This document shows, one piece after another, positions 16,453-23,795 of a DNA stretch of 64,000 nt. Position numbers and translations under genes: made by a program. The notes beneath the pieces are model-generated. The model searched no databases and was not told where the DNA came from. It was given only the letters and a program-made list of their open reading frames with translations. Each line of letters opens with the position of its first letter. Position 1 is the stretch's first letter. The stretch covers positions 124,001 through 188,000 of the forward strand of contig NZ_QLTT01000006.1 of assembly GCF_003269295.1 (NCBI RefSeq), in the 5' to 3' direction. This DNA comes from Lentzea atacamensis (GTDB lineage: Bacteria > Actinomycetota > Actinomycetes > Mycobacteriales > Pseudonocardiaceae).

Positions 16453-16977
16453 TCAGTTACCGGGACCCGCAGGTCGCATCGCCAGCTTCGCGAGCAGGTC
16501 ACGGCCTTTTTCCGCCGATTTCGGATGACACAGGACGTCATACCGCCCAGCCACCAGCTGACTCGCCGACTGGAAGTCCCGCTTGCCGCGCGCCGACCCG
16601 TACCCGACCGCCGCGAACACGAGCCCGAAGAACACACCGGTGATCAGACCGGTCAGCACCGGCCCCACCGTCACTCCCGGTTCCGGGCTGAAGAGGGTCA
16701 GCAGGAGGCCGACGAAGAGACCGAACCAGGCACCCGACGCCGCTCCTGTCGCCAGCACACGCCCCCAGGTCAGCTTGCCCGTGACCCGTTCCACGAGCAT
16801 CAGGTCGACACCGACGATGGTGACGTCCTGCACCGGGAAGTCTTCCAGGGCAAGGAAGTCGACCGCGCGCTGAGCTTCCTCGTACGTGGCGTACGAACCG
16901 ATCGGCCACCCCGTCGGCGGGGTGGGCAGGCGGGGAGGGACGCCGGGCCGGTTCGGGTTGGCGAACGGACTCGTCAC
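16453..16977 (-). CDS. General stress protein 17M-like membrane protein (Rv1234 type)
   Basis: A 174-residue protein with a soluble N-terminal domain (IGSYATYEEAQRAVDFL, QDVTIVGVDLMLVERVTGK), two membrane helices in a glycine-rich region and a short C-terminal domain (SQLVAGRYDVLC). This is the architecture of the general stress protein 17M/YflT-related family and of M. tuberculosis Rv1234. GTG at 16977 with GAGGTGG upstream is preferred over a start 12 codons earlier. It lies directly upstream of lpqY on the same strand, as in M. tuberculosis, separated by 167 bp. The function of the family is unknown. Confidence 0.75.
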   Translation of the reverse strand: MTSPFANPNRPGVPPRLPTPPTGWPIGSYATYEEAQRAVDFLALEDFPVQDVTIVGVDLMLVERVTGKLTWGRVLATGAASGAWFGLFVGLLLTLFSPEPGVTVGPVLTGLITGVFFGLVFAAVGYGSARGKRDFQSASQLVAGRYDVLCHPKSAEKGRDLLAKLAMRPAGPGN

Positions 16978-17113
16978 AGGGACCACCTCTGTCGGACGCG
17001 CTGATCGTTCCATCCTGCCAGTGCGGGGTGCGGTGTGCTCAGACGCCTACGGGTGTTTTGCCGGGATCTGCCGCCTGGGCGCGGTCGGCTTCCCGGTGCC
17101 AGGTGCCTCGACG

Positions 17114-17508
17114 TCAGCCGGCGATCCCCAGGACCGACGGCTCTGACGACTCGTCCAGACAGTCGTGCCCGGGGAAGTAGTCGATGTGCAGATGACTCAT
17201 GTCGTCCCCGTCCCAGCCCTCTGCGAATCCCTGCACGTTCGCAGCCAGCAGATCGAGCTGAGGAGAGCCTCCTCGGATGTACAGCTCGCCAGAACCCGCA
17301 GCACACGTTATTGCAATCGGGCCCGACGTTAGAACGACGGTGATGCTCGACAGGCTCCGATCGTGAGGTGACGGTTCGGCAACATGGTCGAGAGCCACAG
17401 ATCCGGAGCCGGAGGTCAACAAACCGGCCAACTCGGTCAATTCCGCGGCGGTACCCCGGTACCCCGCAATTCCAGCTCGCGGGTCGCGTCGCCTCGCAGA
17501 ACCTGCAT
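17114..17508 (-). pseudogene. Imm32-like immunity protein gene broken by an 8-bp duplication
   Basis: The 3' part encodes an Imm32-like protein (typical HLHIDYFPGH near the C-terminus). Its in-frame start would have to be an unconvincing TTG at 17440. The true start is ATG at 17508 with AAGGAG just upstream, giving MQVLRGDATRELELRGT, but that frame stops soon after. The two frames join perfectly if one copy of a tandem 8-bp repeat (17451-17466) is removed: the protein would read on through RGTAAELTELAGLL as about 128 residues. So the gene is frameshifted by a recent tandem duplication, or by an assembly error. Imm32 proteins neutralise polymorphic toxins; no toxin gene is adjacent. Confidence 0.72.
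17451..17466. repeat. 8-bp tandem duplication causing the Imm32 frameshift
   Basis: GTACCCCG occurs twice in direct tandem (17451-17458 and 17459-17466). Removing one copy restores a continuous immunity-protein frame. This is a typical replication-slippage product and is potentially reversible. Confidence 0.85.
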
Positions 17509-17873
17509 TCCATCTCCTTCAACCGGAACAGGTCCCGGAACCGCTTGCCGGTGTCAGCGGCGAGAGCCGGCCGAGGCTACTACGGGCGCACGCCCACAGT
17601 CACCGCAGCCAGGCGATCTCTCGCATGAGACCAGGAGCTCGTAGTGCTCTGCCTGATGTTGCCGACTTGATTTGTCGTTCAGGTTGTTCGGCACGGACTT
17701 GGTCACAGGTGCGGCAGATACCGGATTGTCCAGACAGGCGACCGATGCCCGCAGACAGCCCGGCTACCTTTTCACAACTGTCGATATGCCCTCCAACGCC
17801 GGAGAGAACATCCGCGCCAGTGCAGATAGGTGGAGAAGCATGCAATTAGAACAACGTTCGACGTATGCGACCG
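17509..17873. other. Region without a recognisable gene
   Basis: 365 bp between the Imm32 remnant and the next gene's stop codon. All frames that stay open here lack family features and ribosome sites. Base composition is less GC-rich than in the flanking core genes, and no strong hairpin or repeat was seen. It may carry the Imm32 promoter or decayed toxin sequence; I see no positive evidence for either. Confidence 0.5.
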
Positions 17874-18479
17874 TCATCCTTTGGCCGCAAACACGAGTGA
17901 GAAGCGGTGCGCGAACGCGCGGTGAGACCGTGCGTAGACGTCCGCGCTGTCGGCCACTCGCTCGCATTCGCGCTTCAGGACGTCACCCGCCGCGCCGGTG
18001 TTGCCGTTGAGCACGTGCACGATCGCGAGCTTCCTGGCGCGTTCGAAGTCGAGCAGTGACTCCGGCTTCGCGACGAGCTCCTCGGCCAGCGCGTCCCACT
18101 TGGCGTACTTGTCGATGTACGGCACGCCGTGCTTCACGAAGGCACTCACCAGCGACGACGCTACCGCCGCATGGTCGCCGCCCGGCTCGAACGTCCAGCG
18201 CCAGACGGGCTTGTCACCCATCAGGTGACCCAGTGGCGCGGACACCACGGGCGTTCCGGGGATTCCGACGCCGAGCGCGCGGCACACCTCGTCGTAGCGG
18301 CGGAAGCAGACACCGGCCAGCGGCGTGAGGTCGAGTGAGCCCGCCACGCCGAAACCGAGCCAGCCGGAGACGCCGTCACCCCGGTCCTGGAGCCAGACGT
18401 GGCCGCGGCGAACGAAGCCCGTTGAGCGCAGGGCGGTGTCCACGGCTACGAGCACGTCGGTTTTCGGTGATGGCCTCAC
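17874..18479 (-). CDS. Hypothetical protein (weak DUF4304 resemblance)
   Basis: A 201-residue soluble protein. The opening pattern (VDTALRSTGFVRRGHVWLQDRGDG) recalls DUF4304-type proteins found near polymorphic toxin genes, but the match is by eye only. The C-terminal half is helical, ending in ARSHRAFAHRFSLVF. GTG at 18479 was chosen because it fits the start of the conserved-looking part and follows the upstream gene by 38 bp. It probably forms an operon with the gene at 18518-19339. No catalytic motif is seen. Confidence 0.55.
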   Translation of the reverse strand: MRPSPKTDVLVAVDTALRSTGFVRRGHVWLQDRGDGVSGWLGFGVAGSLDLTPLAGVCFRRYDEVCRALGVGIPGTPVVSAPLGHLMGDKPVWRWTFEPGGDHAAVASSLVSAFVKHGVPYIDKYAKWDALAEELVAKPESLLDFERARKLAIVHVLNGNTGAAGDVLKRECERVADSADVYARSHRAFAHRFSLVFAAKG

Positions 18480-18517
18480 GGACGACAGGGTCCCACCGAT
18501 GATCGGAGTTGGCAGGG

Positions 18518-19339
18518 TCAGTGCAGCACGGGCCCGAGAAACTCGGTCAACTTCTGCAGCGCGTCCGGTGGCACCTCGTCGAGGTGCTCGGTGAGCTGCA
18601 GCAGAATCCGCCCGCCGCCGAGATCCTCGACCGAGTAGCACGGCGCGGTGGCGCAAACCTGTTGCACACCACCCAAAGCAGCGACTTGACGCGGGCCGAG
18701 CAACGTCGCCCAGTGCGCACCACGAGCCAACTCCGCTGCCATGAAGAGAGATTCGTCGAGCCCCACTCCCACGGCGACCTCATGTGCGGTTCGCACTCCG
18801 ACGTGGTCCAGCGTGATCCAACCACCCGATGCCCGTACCAGCGACGCTCCCGAGCGGAACATCGTCAGCCATTCCTGTTGCACGGCATGGGAAATCCAGC
18901 CGCCGAACAACGAGCGGGAGGCGGTGACCACGACCTGGTGCGGAAACGCCGGGTCGTCCTTCAGCAGGATTTCCGCGCACCAGCCACCGTCCACCAGGGG
19001 CAGTCCCTGGGAGTCGAGCTGGACGAGCTGCACTCGCAGGAACGACGGCAGCTCCGTTAGAGCCGCCTGCCACGACGGAAGGGTGAAGTCACCCGAAGAG
19101 AGCAGCAGGCGGGCGTAACCCGGTGGGCCCCAAGGCGTTGTATCCGATGGCCGGTAACCGCGGGCCACCGACACGAGCTCCTGCAGCGAGGCCGGGCACA
19201 GAGGCACGAGCAGGTCGGTGAAGAGGGCTTCGAACCACCTGGCCAGGGCGGGGCGGTCGACGCCGGAGAACGTGTCCAGCTCCAGGCGGACGACGTGTGG
19301 CGGCGACACAGGTCTCGGAAGCGTCAGATCTGTGCTCAA
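18518..19339 (-). CDS. Hypothetical protein (possible DUF3396-type immunity protein)
   Basis: A 273-residue soluble protein without a signal or membrane segment. Trp- and Gly-rich motifs (GWISHAVQQEWLTMF, ARGAHWATLLGPRQVAALGG) loosely resemble DUF3396, a family associated with toxin-immunity loci. I would not assert this without a profile search. It starts at 19339 and is transcribed toward the 201-residue gene. The three genes from 17.1 to 19.3 kb interrupt the conserved backbone and look like an acquired islet. Confidence 0.55.
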   Translation of the reverse strand: MSTDLTLPRPVSPPHVVRLELDTFSGVDRPALARWFEALFTDLLVPLCPASLQELVSVARGYRPSDTTPWGPPGYARLLLSSGDFTLPSWQAALTELPSFLRVQLVQLDSQGLPLVDGGWCAEILLKDDPAFPHQVVVTASRSLFGGWISHAVQQEWLTMFRSGASLVRASGGWITLDHVGVRTAHEVAVGVGLDESLFMAAELARGAHWATLLGPRQVAALGGVQQVCATAPCYSVEDLGGGRILLQLTEHLDEVPPDALQKLTEFLGPVLH

Positions 19340-19365
19340 AGTGAGCGAACCCTATGGCTCCCAAG

Positions 19366-19410
19366 CAAAAATCGTTAGGGGCCAGTCTCGTGAAAGAATG
19401 ACCCCTAACG
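19366..19410 (-). terminator. Intrinsic terminator of the acyl-CoA dehydrogenase gene
   Basis: A perfect 9-bp stem CGTTAGGGG (19373-19381) with CCCCTAACG (19402-19410), followed on the minus strand by ATTTTTGC. It begins 10 bp after the dehydrogenase stop codon, so it should end that transcript before the 18518-19339 gene. Confidence 0.75.
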
Positions 19411-19419
19411 GACCAACGC

Positions 19420-20616
19420 CTAGCCGCGCGACTGGTACTCGCGCAGCAGGCCGCGAGAGATGATCGTCTTCTGGATCTCCGAGGTGCCCTCGCCGATCAG
19501 CAGGAACGGGGCCTCGCGCATCAGGCGCTCGATCTCGTACTCCTTGGAGTAGCCGTAGCCGCCGTGGATGCGGAAGGCCTCCTGCGTCACCTCGGCGCAG
19601 TATTCGGACGCGATGAGCTTGGCCATGCCGGCCTCGACGTCGTTGCGCTGACCCGAATCCTTCAGACGAGCGGCGTTCACCATCATCAGGTGGGCCGCCT
19701 CGACCTTGGTGGCCATCTCGGCGAGCTTGAAGGCGATGGCCTGGTGCTCGGCGATGGCCTTGCCGAACGTCTTGCGCTGCTGGGCGTAGTCGATGGCGAG
19801 CTCGAACGCGCGGATCGCGATGCCGCACGCGCGGGCGGCCACGTTCACGCGGCCCACCTCGACGCCGTCCATCATGTGGCGGAAGCCCTGGCCGGAGACG
19901 CCGCCCAGGATCTGGTCGGCGGCGATCTCGAAGCCGTCGAACACCATCTCCGTGGTGTCGACGCCCTTGTAGCCCATCTTGTCGATCTTGCCGGGGATCG
20001 TGAGGCCCGGCAGGACCTCTCCGTAGCCCTCGGGCTTCTCCACCAGGAACGTCGTCAGGTTCTGGTGCGGCTTCTCGGCGCCCTCGTCGGTCTTCACCAG
20101 GACCGCGGTCAGGTTCGACGTGCCACCGTTGGTCAGCCACATCTTCTGGCCGTTGATCGTGTAGCCGGACTCGCCCTTCACCGCGCGGGTGCGGATCGCC
20201 GCCACGTCGGAGCCGAGCTCGGGCTCGGACATGGAGAACGAGCCGCGCACCTCGCCCGTGGCCATGCGCGGCAGGTACTTCTGCTTCTGCTCTGGTGTGC
20301 CGTGCTGCTTGAGCATGTGCGCCACGATGAAGTGCGTGTTGATGACACCGGAGACGCTCATCCAGCCGCGCGCGATCTGCTCGACGACCAGCGCGTAGGT
20401 CAGCAGGGACTCACCCAGGCCGCCGTACTCCTCCGGGATCGTCAGGCCGAAGAGGCCCATCTCCTTCATGCCCTCGACGATGTCGGCGGGGTACGTGTCG
20501 CCGTGCTCCAGCGTCTGGGCGTGGGGAATGATCTCCTTGTCCACGAACGTGCGGACGGTCGCGAGGATTTCTTCCTGGATGTCCGTGAGACCCGCGGTCT
20601 GGGCGAGGCGCGCCAT
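19420..20616 (-). CDS. Acyl-CoA dehydrogenase
   Basis: A 398-residue FAD-dependent acyl-CoA dehydrogenase. Family signatures: FSMSEPELGSDVAAIRT, MWLTNG, GVEVGRVNVAARACG, QQRKTFGKAI and the C-terminal IHGGYGYSKEYEIERLMREA followed by GEGTSEIQ with the catalytic-base region. Length and motifs are standard. The start at 20616 is preceded by a GGAAGGGAAG ribosome site and a palindromic operator. It resembles the dehydrogenase that accompanies meaA/mclA genes in actinomycetes, so (2S)-methylsuccinyl-CoA is a candidate substrate, but short-chain acyl-CoA is equally possible. Monocistronic, closed by a terminator. Confidence 0.85.
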   Translation of the reverse strand: MARLAQTAGLTDIQEEILATVRTFVDKEIIPHAQTLEHGDTYPADIVEGMKEMGLFGLTIPEEYGGLGESLLTYALVVEQIARGWMSVSGVINTHFIVAHMLKQHGTPEQKQKYLPRMATGEVRGSFSMSEPELGSDVAAIRTRAVKGESGYTINGQKMWLTNGGTSNLTAVLVKTDEGAEKPHQNLTTFLVEKPEGYGEVLPGLTIPGKIDKMGYKGVDTTEMVFDGFEIAADQILGGVSGQGFRHMMDGVEVGRVNVAARACGIAIRAFELAIDYAQQRKTFGKAIAEHQAIAFKLAEMATKVEAAHLMMVNAARLKDSGQRNDVEAGMAKLIASEYCAEVTQEAFRIHGGYGYSKEYEIERLMREAPFLLIGEGTSEIQKTIISRGLLREYQSRG

Positions 20617-20640
20617 CGCACTTCCCTTCCAACGCTTGAG

Positions 20641-20653
20641 TTACCGGCGAGTA
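20641..20653. promoter_or_regulatory. TTACCGGCGAGTA operator-like site before the acyl-CoA dehydrogenase gene
   Basis: Imperfect palindrome TTACCGGCGAGTA, 25 bp upstream of the start codon. Similar 12-14-bp sites occur before the CoA-ester lyase gene (22515-22527) and the secreted hydrolase gene (52842-52855). This suggests a shared regulator, possibly a TetR-type lipid regulator; that assignment is inference. Confidence 0.45.
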
Positions 20654-20819
20654 TGGACCGGTTAACGCCCGTTTGCGACCGCGTTGTGCTCTCCGCAACA
20701 CAGTCACGCCCGCTGTACCGAGACAGCATCCCTGACTGGCGGAATCGCGCACCCCACGTACGACGAACTGCGCCGATGGACCTTAAGATCCCGGCTCACC
20801 ACTTCGAGGGGGAGCAGCG

Positions 20820-21200
20820 ATGACGTACGACCCGTACAACCCGAAGCAGCCGGGCGACCCGTACGGCCAGCAACCGGGCCAGCCCTACGGCCAGCCGATG
20901 CACGGCCAGCAGCCCATGTACGGCTACGGCTACCCGCCGCCCCCGCCCAAGCAGCAGACGAACGCGATCCTCGCACTCGTGCTGTCCTGCGTGGGTTTCG
21001 TGACCTGTGGCGTGACGGCCATCGTCGGCGTCATCTTCGGCCACATCGCGATGGGGAAGATCAGGCGAGGCGAGGAGGACGGCCGCGGCCTGGCGCTCGC
21101 GGGCCTGATCGTCGGTTACGTCGTCATCGCCGGCTGGGTGCTCTACCTGGCGATCGTCATCATCGCGATCATCGCGGCGGCCAACCAGGGCATCCGTTAG
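20820..21200 (+). CDS. DUF4190 membrane protein
   Basis: A 126-residue protein with a Pro/Tyr/Gln/Gly-rich N-terminus of about 44 residues (repeats around QPGDPYGQ and QPYGQP) followed by two membrane helices with a short RRGEEDGRG loop between them. This is the standard DUF4190 layout seen in actinobacterial septum- or envelope-associated proteins. ATG at 20820 has GAGGGGGAG upstream. Function unknown; the low-complexity tail may interact with other envelope proteins. Confidence 0.8.
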   Translation: MTYDPYNPKQPGDPYGQQPGQPYGQPMHGQQPMYGYGYPPPPPKQQTNAILALVLSCVGFVTCGVTAIVGVIFGHIAMGKIRRGEEDGRGLALAGLIVGYVVIAGWVLYLAIVIIAIIAAANQGIR

Positions 21201-21208
21201 CGGAGAAC

Positions 21209-21385
21209 TCAGCCCGCGAGGGCGATCTCCAGTGCGCCACCGCAGTGGCGGCAGACGTCGGCGAACACGTGGACGTCGGCATCGCATCCCGGGCAGCTGC
21301 GGAAGCTGCGCTCGAGCAGGTCGTCTTCGCGGCGCTTGAAGAGCCGCAACCGTCTGCCCGCCTTGCCGTTATTCGAACGTGACAT
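21209..21385 (-). CDS. Small zinc-ribbon protein
   Basis: A 58-residue protein with a CPGC-x11-CRHC zinc ribbon in its C-terminal half and a basic N-terminus (GKAGRRLRLFKRRE). ATG at 21385 gives the compact form; a start five codons earlier is possible. The basic arm plus single ribbon suggests nucleic-acid or ribosome contact, by analogy only. It converges on the DUF4190 gene with 8 bp between stops. Confidence 0.65.
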   Translation of the reverse strand: MSRSNNGKAGRRLRLFKRREDDLLERSFRSCPGCDADVHVFADVCRHCGGALEIALAG

Positions 21386-21428
21386 GCCCCGAGCATGCAC
21401 CTCACCCCGGGGCAGATCGCAAACTTCG

Positions 21429-21526
21429 GTGACGGATTGTGCGTCACCTCACCCATTTTGAATGCAACCTGTGACGGTCGAACACGTCCAGTAATAGTTC
21501 GGGTGAAGTAGCGCACAATCCGTAAC
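21429..21526. repeat. 98-bp intergenic inverted-repeat element
   Basis: Arms of 15 bp (21429-21443 and 21512-21526; one mismatch, including a perfect 12-bp core ACGGATTGTGCG) enclose 68 bp that contain further pairing (CTCACCC with GGGTGA). It fills the gap between the CoA-ester lyase stop and the zinc-ribbon promoter and is AT-richer than its surroundings. It may be a decayed MITE-like element or a large transcript-end hairpin; there is no T-tract. Confidence 0.45.
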
Positions 21527-21539
21527 GGAAACCGGCGTC

Positions 21540-22499
21540 TCAGTCCTCCGGCGGAGTCCAGACGTTCGAGCGCGACATCCCGGCCGCCCGCCCCTTGCCG
21601 GAGATCACGAGCGCCATCTTCCGCGACGCCTCGTCGATCATCTCGTCGCCGAGCATCACCGCACCGCGCTTACCGCCCGCCTCCGACGTGAAGTAGGCGT
21701 ACGCGTCGAGGATGTTCTCGGCATGGTCGTAGTCGTCCTGCTTCGGGCTGAAGACCTCGTTGGCCGCGTCGATCTGGCCGGGGTGCAGCACCCACTTGCC
21801 GTCGAAGCCCAGCGCCGCGGAGCGACCGGCGACGCGCTTGTAGCCCTCGACGTCGCGGATCTGCAGGTAGGGGCCGTCGATGGCCTGCTTGTCGTGGGCC
21901 CGCGCGGCCATCAGGATCCGCATCAGGATGTAGTGGTAGGCGTCGCCGACGTCGTAGCCGGGCGGCTGCTCACCGACGACCAGGGACTTCATGTTGATGG
22001 ACGCCATGAAGTCCGCGGGGCCGAAGATGATCGTCTCGACGCGCGGGGACGCGGTGGCGATCGCGTCGACGTTCACCAGGCCGAGGGCGTTCTCGATCTG
22101 GGCCTCGATGCCGATCTTGCCGACCTCGTAGCCCATCGTCTTCTCGATCTGGGTGATCAGGAAGTCCAGAGCGACGATCTGCTCGGGCGTCTGCACCTTC
22201 GGCAGCATGATGCAGTCGAGGTTCGCTCCCGCGCCCTCGACGACCTCGGTGACGTCGCGGTAGGTCCACTCCGTCGTCCAGTCGTTCACGCGCACGACGC
22301 GGGCCTTGTTGCCCCAGCCGCCCTCGTTGAGCGACGCGACGATGGTCTTGCGGGCGTCGGGCTTGGCCAGCGGGGCGCAGGCGTCTTCCAGGTCCAGGAA
22401 CACCTGGTCCGCCGGCAGCGTGCGCGCCTTGTCGATCATCTTCTGGCTCGAGCCGGGGACCGCCAGACACGAGCGACGGGGACGCTGCTGGTCGACCAC
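21540..22499 (-). CDS. HpcH/HpaI-CitE family CoA-ester lyase
   Basis: A 319-residue CitE-like lyase of the group that includes L-malyl-CoA/beta-methylmalyl-CoA lyase. Sequence seen: RSCLAVPGSSQKMIDKA opening, FLDLEDACAP (metal ligands), IMLPKVQTPEQI, IEAQIENALGLVN (metal-binding Glu), and FGPADFMASI. GTG at 22499 follows GAGGAGG by seven bases. A palindromic operator lies just upstream of the ribosome site. With the MaoC hydratase at 1546 and the dehydrogenase at 19420 it would supply three steps of the ethylmalonyl-CoA pathway; ccr and meaA are not in this window. Confidence 0.82.
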   Translation of the reverse strand: MVDQQRPRRSCLAVPGSSQKMIDKARTLPADQVFLDLEDACAPLAKPDARKTIVASLNEGGWGNKARVVRVNDWTTEWTYRDVTEVVEGAGANLDCIMLPKVQTPEQIVALDFLITQIEKTMGYEVGKIGIEAQIENALGLVNVDAIATASPRVETIIFGPADFMASINMKSLVVGEQPPGYDVGDAYHYILMRILMAARAHDKQAIDGPYLQIRDVEGYKRVAGRSAALGFDGKWVLHPGQIDAANEVFSPKQDDYDHAENILDAYAYFTSEAGGKRGAVMLGDEMIDEASRKMALVISGKGRAAGMSRSNVWTPPED

Positions 22500-22514
22500 T
22501 GGAGTACCTCCTCG

Positions 22515-22526
22515 TACCGGCCGGTA
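22515..22526. promoter_or_regulatory. TACCGGCCGGTA palindrome before the CoA-ester lyase gene
   Basis: A perfect 12-bp palindrome immediately upstream of the GAGGAGG ribosome site of the lyase gene, similar to the sites at 20641 and 52842. At this distance a bound repressor would block initiation. Confidence 0.4.
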
Positions 22527-22609
22527 ACTGTGTGGGCCACAGTGGCACGCACCGCTTCCGAGCGCATATTCGCTGAGTCCCGTTTCACAAACCCTGGCAG
22601 GCTGAACCG

Positions 22610-22948
22610 GTGGAGATCACTCGAATCCTGGACGCTGCGCTGCGAAAGGCGGCCGCCGTGTGGATCACCTCACCCGGCCACGAACCCCGCCTCGTGCACG
22701 CGCACTGGCGTGACGACGCGCTCTGGGTCATCACCGGCGGTACCGAGCAGGAGGTGCCGGGTCTCGCGGACCAGTCGCAGGTCACCGTCACCGTGCGCTC
22801 CCCCAGCACGCACTCGCACCTCATCGACGCCACCGCCACCGCGCACCTGACCGAGCCCGACGAGGAGACGGCGCAGGCACTCAGAACGGCCAGACTCAAC
22901 ACCAAGCCGGACTGGGAAGCCGTGTACCGCCTGGAGTTCAGCGCATGA
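22610..22948 (+). CDS. Pyridoxamine-phosphate-oxidase-like (split-barrel) protein
   Basis: A 112-residue protein with the beta-barrel pattern of PNPOx-like/F420- or flavin-binding proteins: HAHWRDDALWVITGG, then VTVTVRSPSTHSHLIDATATAHL, and a late ALRTARLNTKPDWEAVYRLEF. It is shorter than full PNPOx enzymes and lacks an obvious dimer extension. GTG start at 22610; the stop overlaps the kinase start by ATGA, so the two genes are translationally coupled. Cofactor and reaction unknown. Confidence 0.6.
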   Translation: MEITRILDAALRKAAAVWITSPGHEPRLVHAHWRDDALWVITGGTEQEVPGLADQSQVTVTVRSPSTHSHLIDATATAHLTEPDEETAQALRTARLNTKPDWEAVYRLEFSA

Positions 22949-23781
22949 TCACCATTCCGGACGGCTTCGGCGCGGGTCTCGGCGAAGGCGCCCCGGAATG
23001 GGTCGCGAAACTGCCGGCGCTCGCCACCAAGGCGTGCGCGCGGTGGCGGCTCACCCCGGACGGCGCGCTGATGAACGGGTTCTGCGCGGTCGTCCTCCCG
23101 GTTCGCCGGGCGGACGGGCACCCCGCCGTGCTCAAGCTGACCTGGATCGACGAGGAGACGAAGCACGAACCGCTCGCACTCCGGCTCTACGACGGCAACG
23201 GCGCCGTGCAGCTGCTCGGCTTCGACGAGGAGCTCGGCGCGTTGTTGCTGGAAAGGCTGTACCCGCACTCGCTCGACGACGAGCCGATCGAGCTGGCGGT
23301 CGCCGTGATCGGCGAGCTGCTGCGCCGCCACCGCGCGATCCAGGCGCCCGGCGAGATCCGCCGGTTCTCCGGTGAGCTGGCCGATCACCCGGCGATCCCC
23401 CGCAAGCTGCTCGACGCGGCACGTGATGTTGCCGACAGCAGGCCGATGGGCACCACCCTCGTGAACGAGGACCTGCACTACGAGAACGTGCTGCGCGGCG
23501 ACCGCGAACCGTGGCTGATGATCGACCCGAAGCCGCTGTCCGGCGATCCCGAGTACTGCATGATTCCGTTGCTGTGGAACAGGTTTGACGAGATGGACGG
23601 CCGGAAGGGGCTGACCGGCCGGTTCCTGGCGCTGTGCGACGCGGGCGAGCTGGACGTGGCGAAGGCACGCGACTGGACGCTGTACCGCGCGGTCGCGAAC
23701 TGGATCTGGGCGCTGGAAGAGGATTTGGGGGACGTAGCGGAGAACTGCGCCGAGATCGCCGGGTGGGCGGTCAGAACCTGA
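22945..23781 (+). CDS. APH(6)/hydroxyurea-type small-molecule phosphotransferase
   Basis: A 278-residue member of the aminoglycoside-6-phosphotransferase/hydroxyurea kinase family. The catalytic loop is NEDLHYENVL (usual form GDLHxxN) and the metal-binding loop IDPKPLSGDPEY. The N-terminal lobe has AVLKLTWIDEETKHEPLALRLYDG with the ATP-binding Lys and helix Glu. It starts at 22945 overlapping the PNPOx-like stop. Relatives inactivate streptomycin-type antibiotics; here it may be a resident kinase for an unknown hydroxyl compound rather than a resistance gene, since no antibiotic cluster is nearby. Confidence 0.83.
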   Translation: MITIPDGFGAGLGEGAPEWVAKLPALATKACARWRLTPDGALMNGFCAVVLPVRRADGHPAVLKLTWIDEETKHEPLALRLYDGNGAVQLLGFDEELGALLLERLYPHSLDDEPIELAVAVIGELLRRHRAIQAPGEIRRFSGELADHPAIPRKLLDAARDVADSRPMGTTLVNEDLHYENVLRGDREPWLMIDPKPLSGDPEYCMIPLLWNRFDEMDGRKGLTGRFLALCDAGELDVAKARDWTLYRAVANWIWALEEDLGDVAENCAEIAGWAVRT

Positions 23782-23795
23782 TCTAGCCTGGTCAT

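Noticed and set aside
16974..17522. 182-codon frame covering the Imm32 region
   Set aside because: It is Arg/Cys-rich without a family match; the Imm32 frame pair joined by the 8-bp duplication explains the sequence better.
22945..23781. Antibiotic resistance gene
   Set aside because: Family motifs fit APH(6), but there is no biosynthetic cluster, mobile element or other resistance gene nearby, so a resistance role is not supported.
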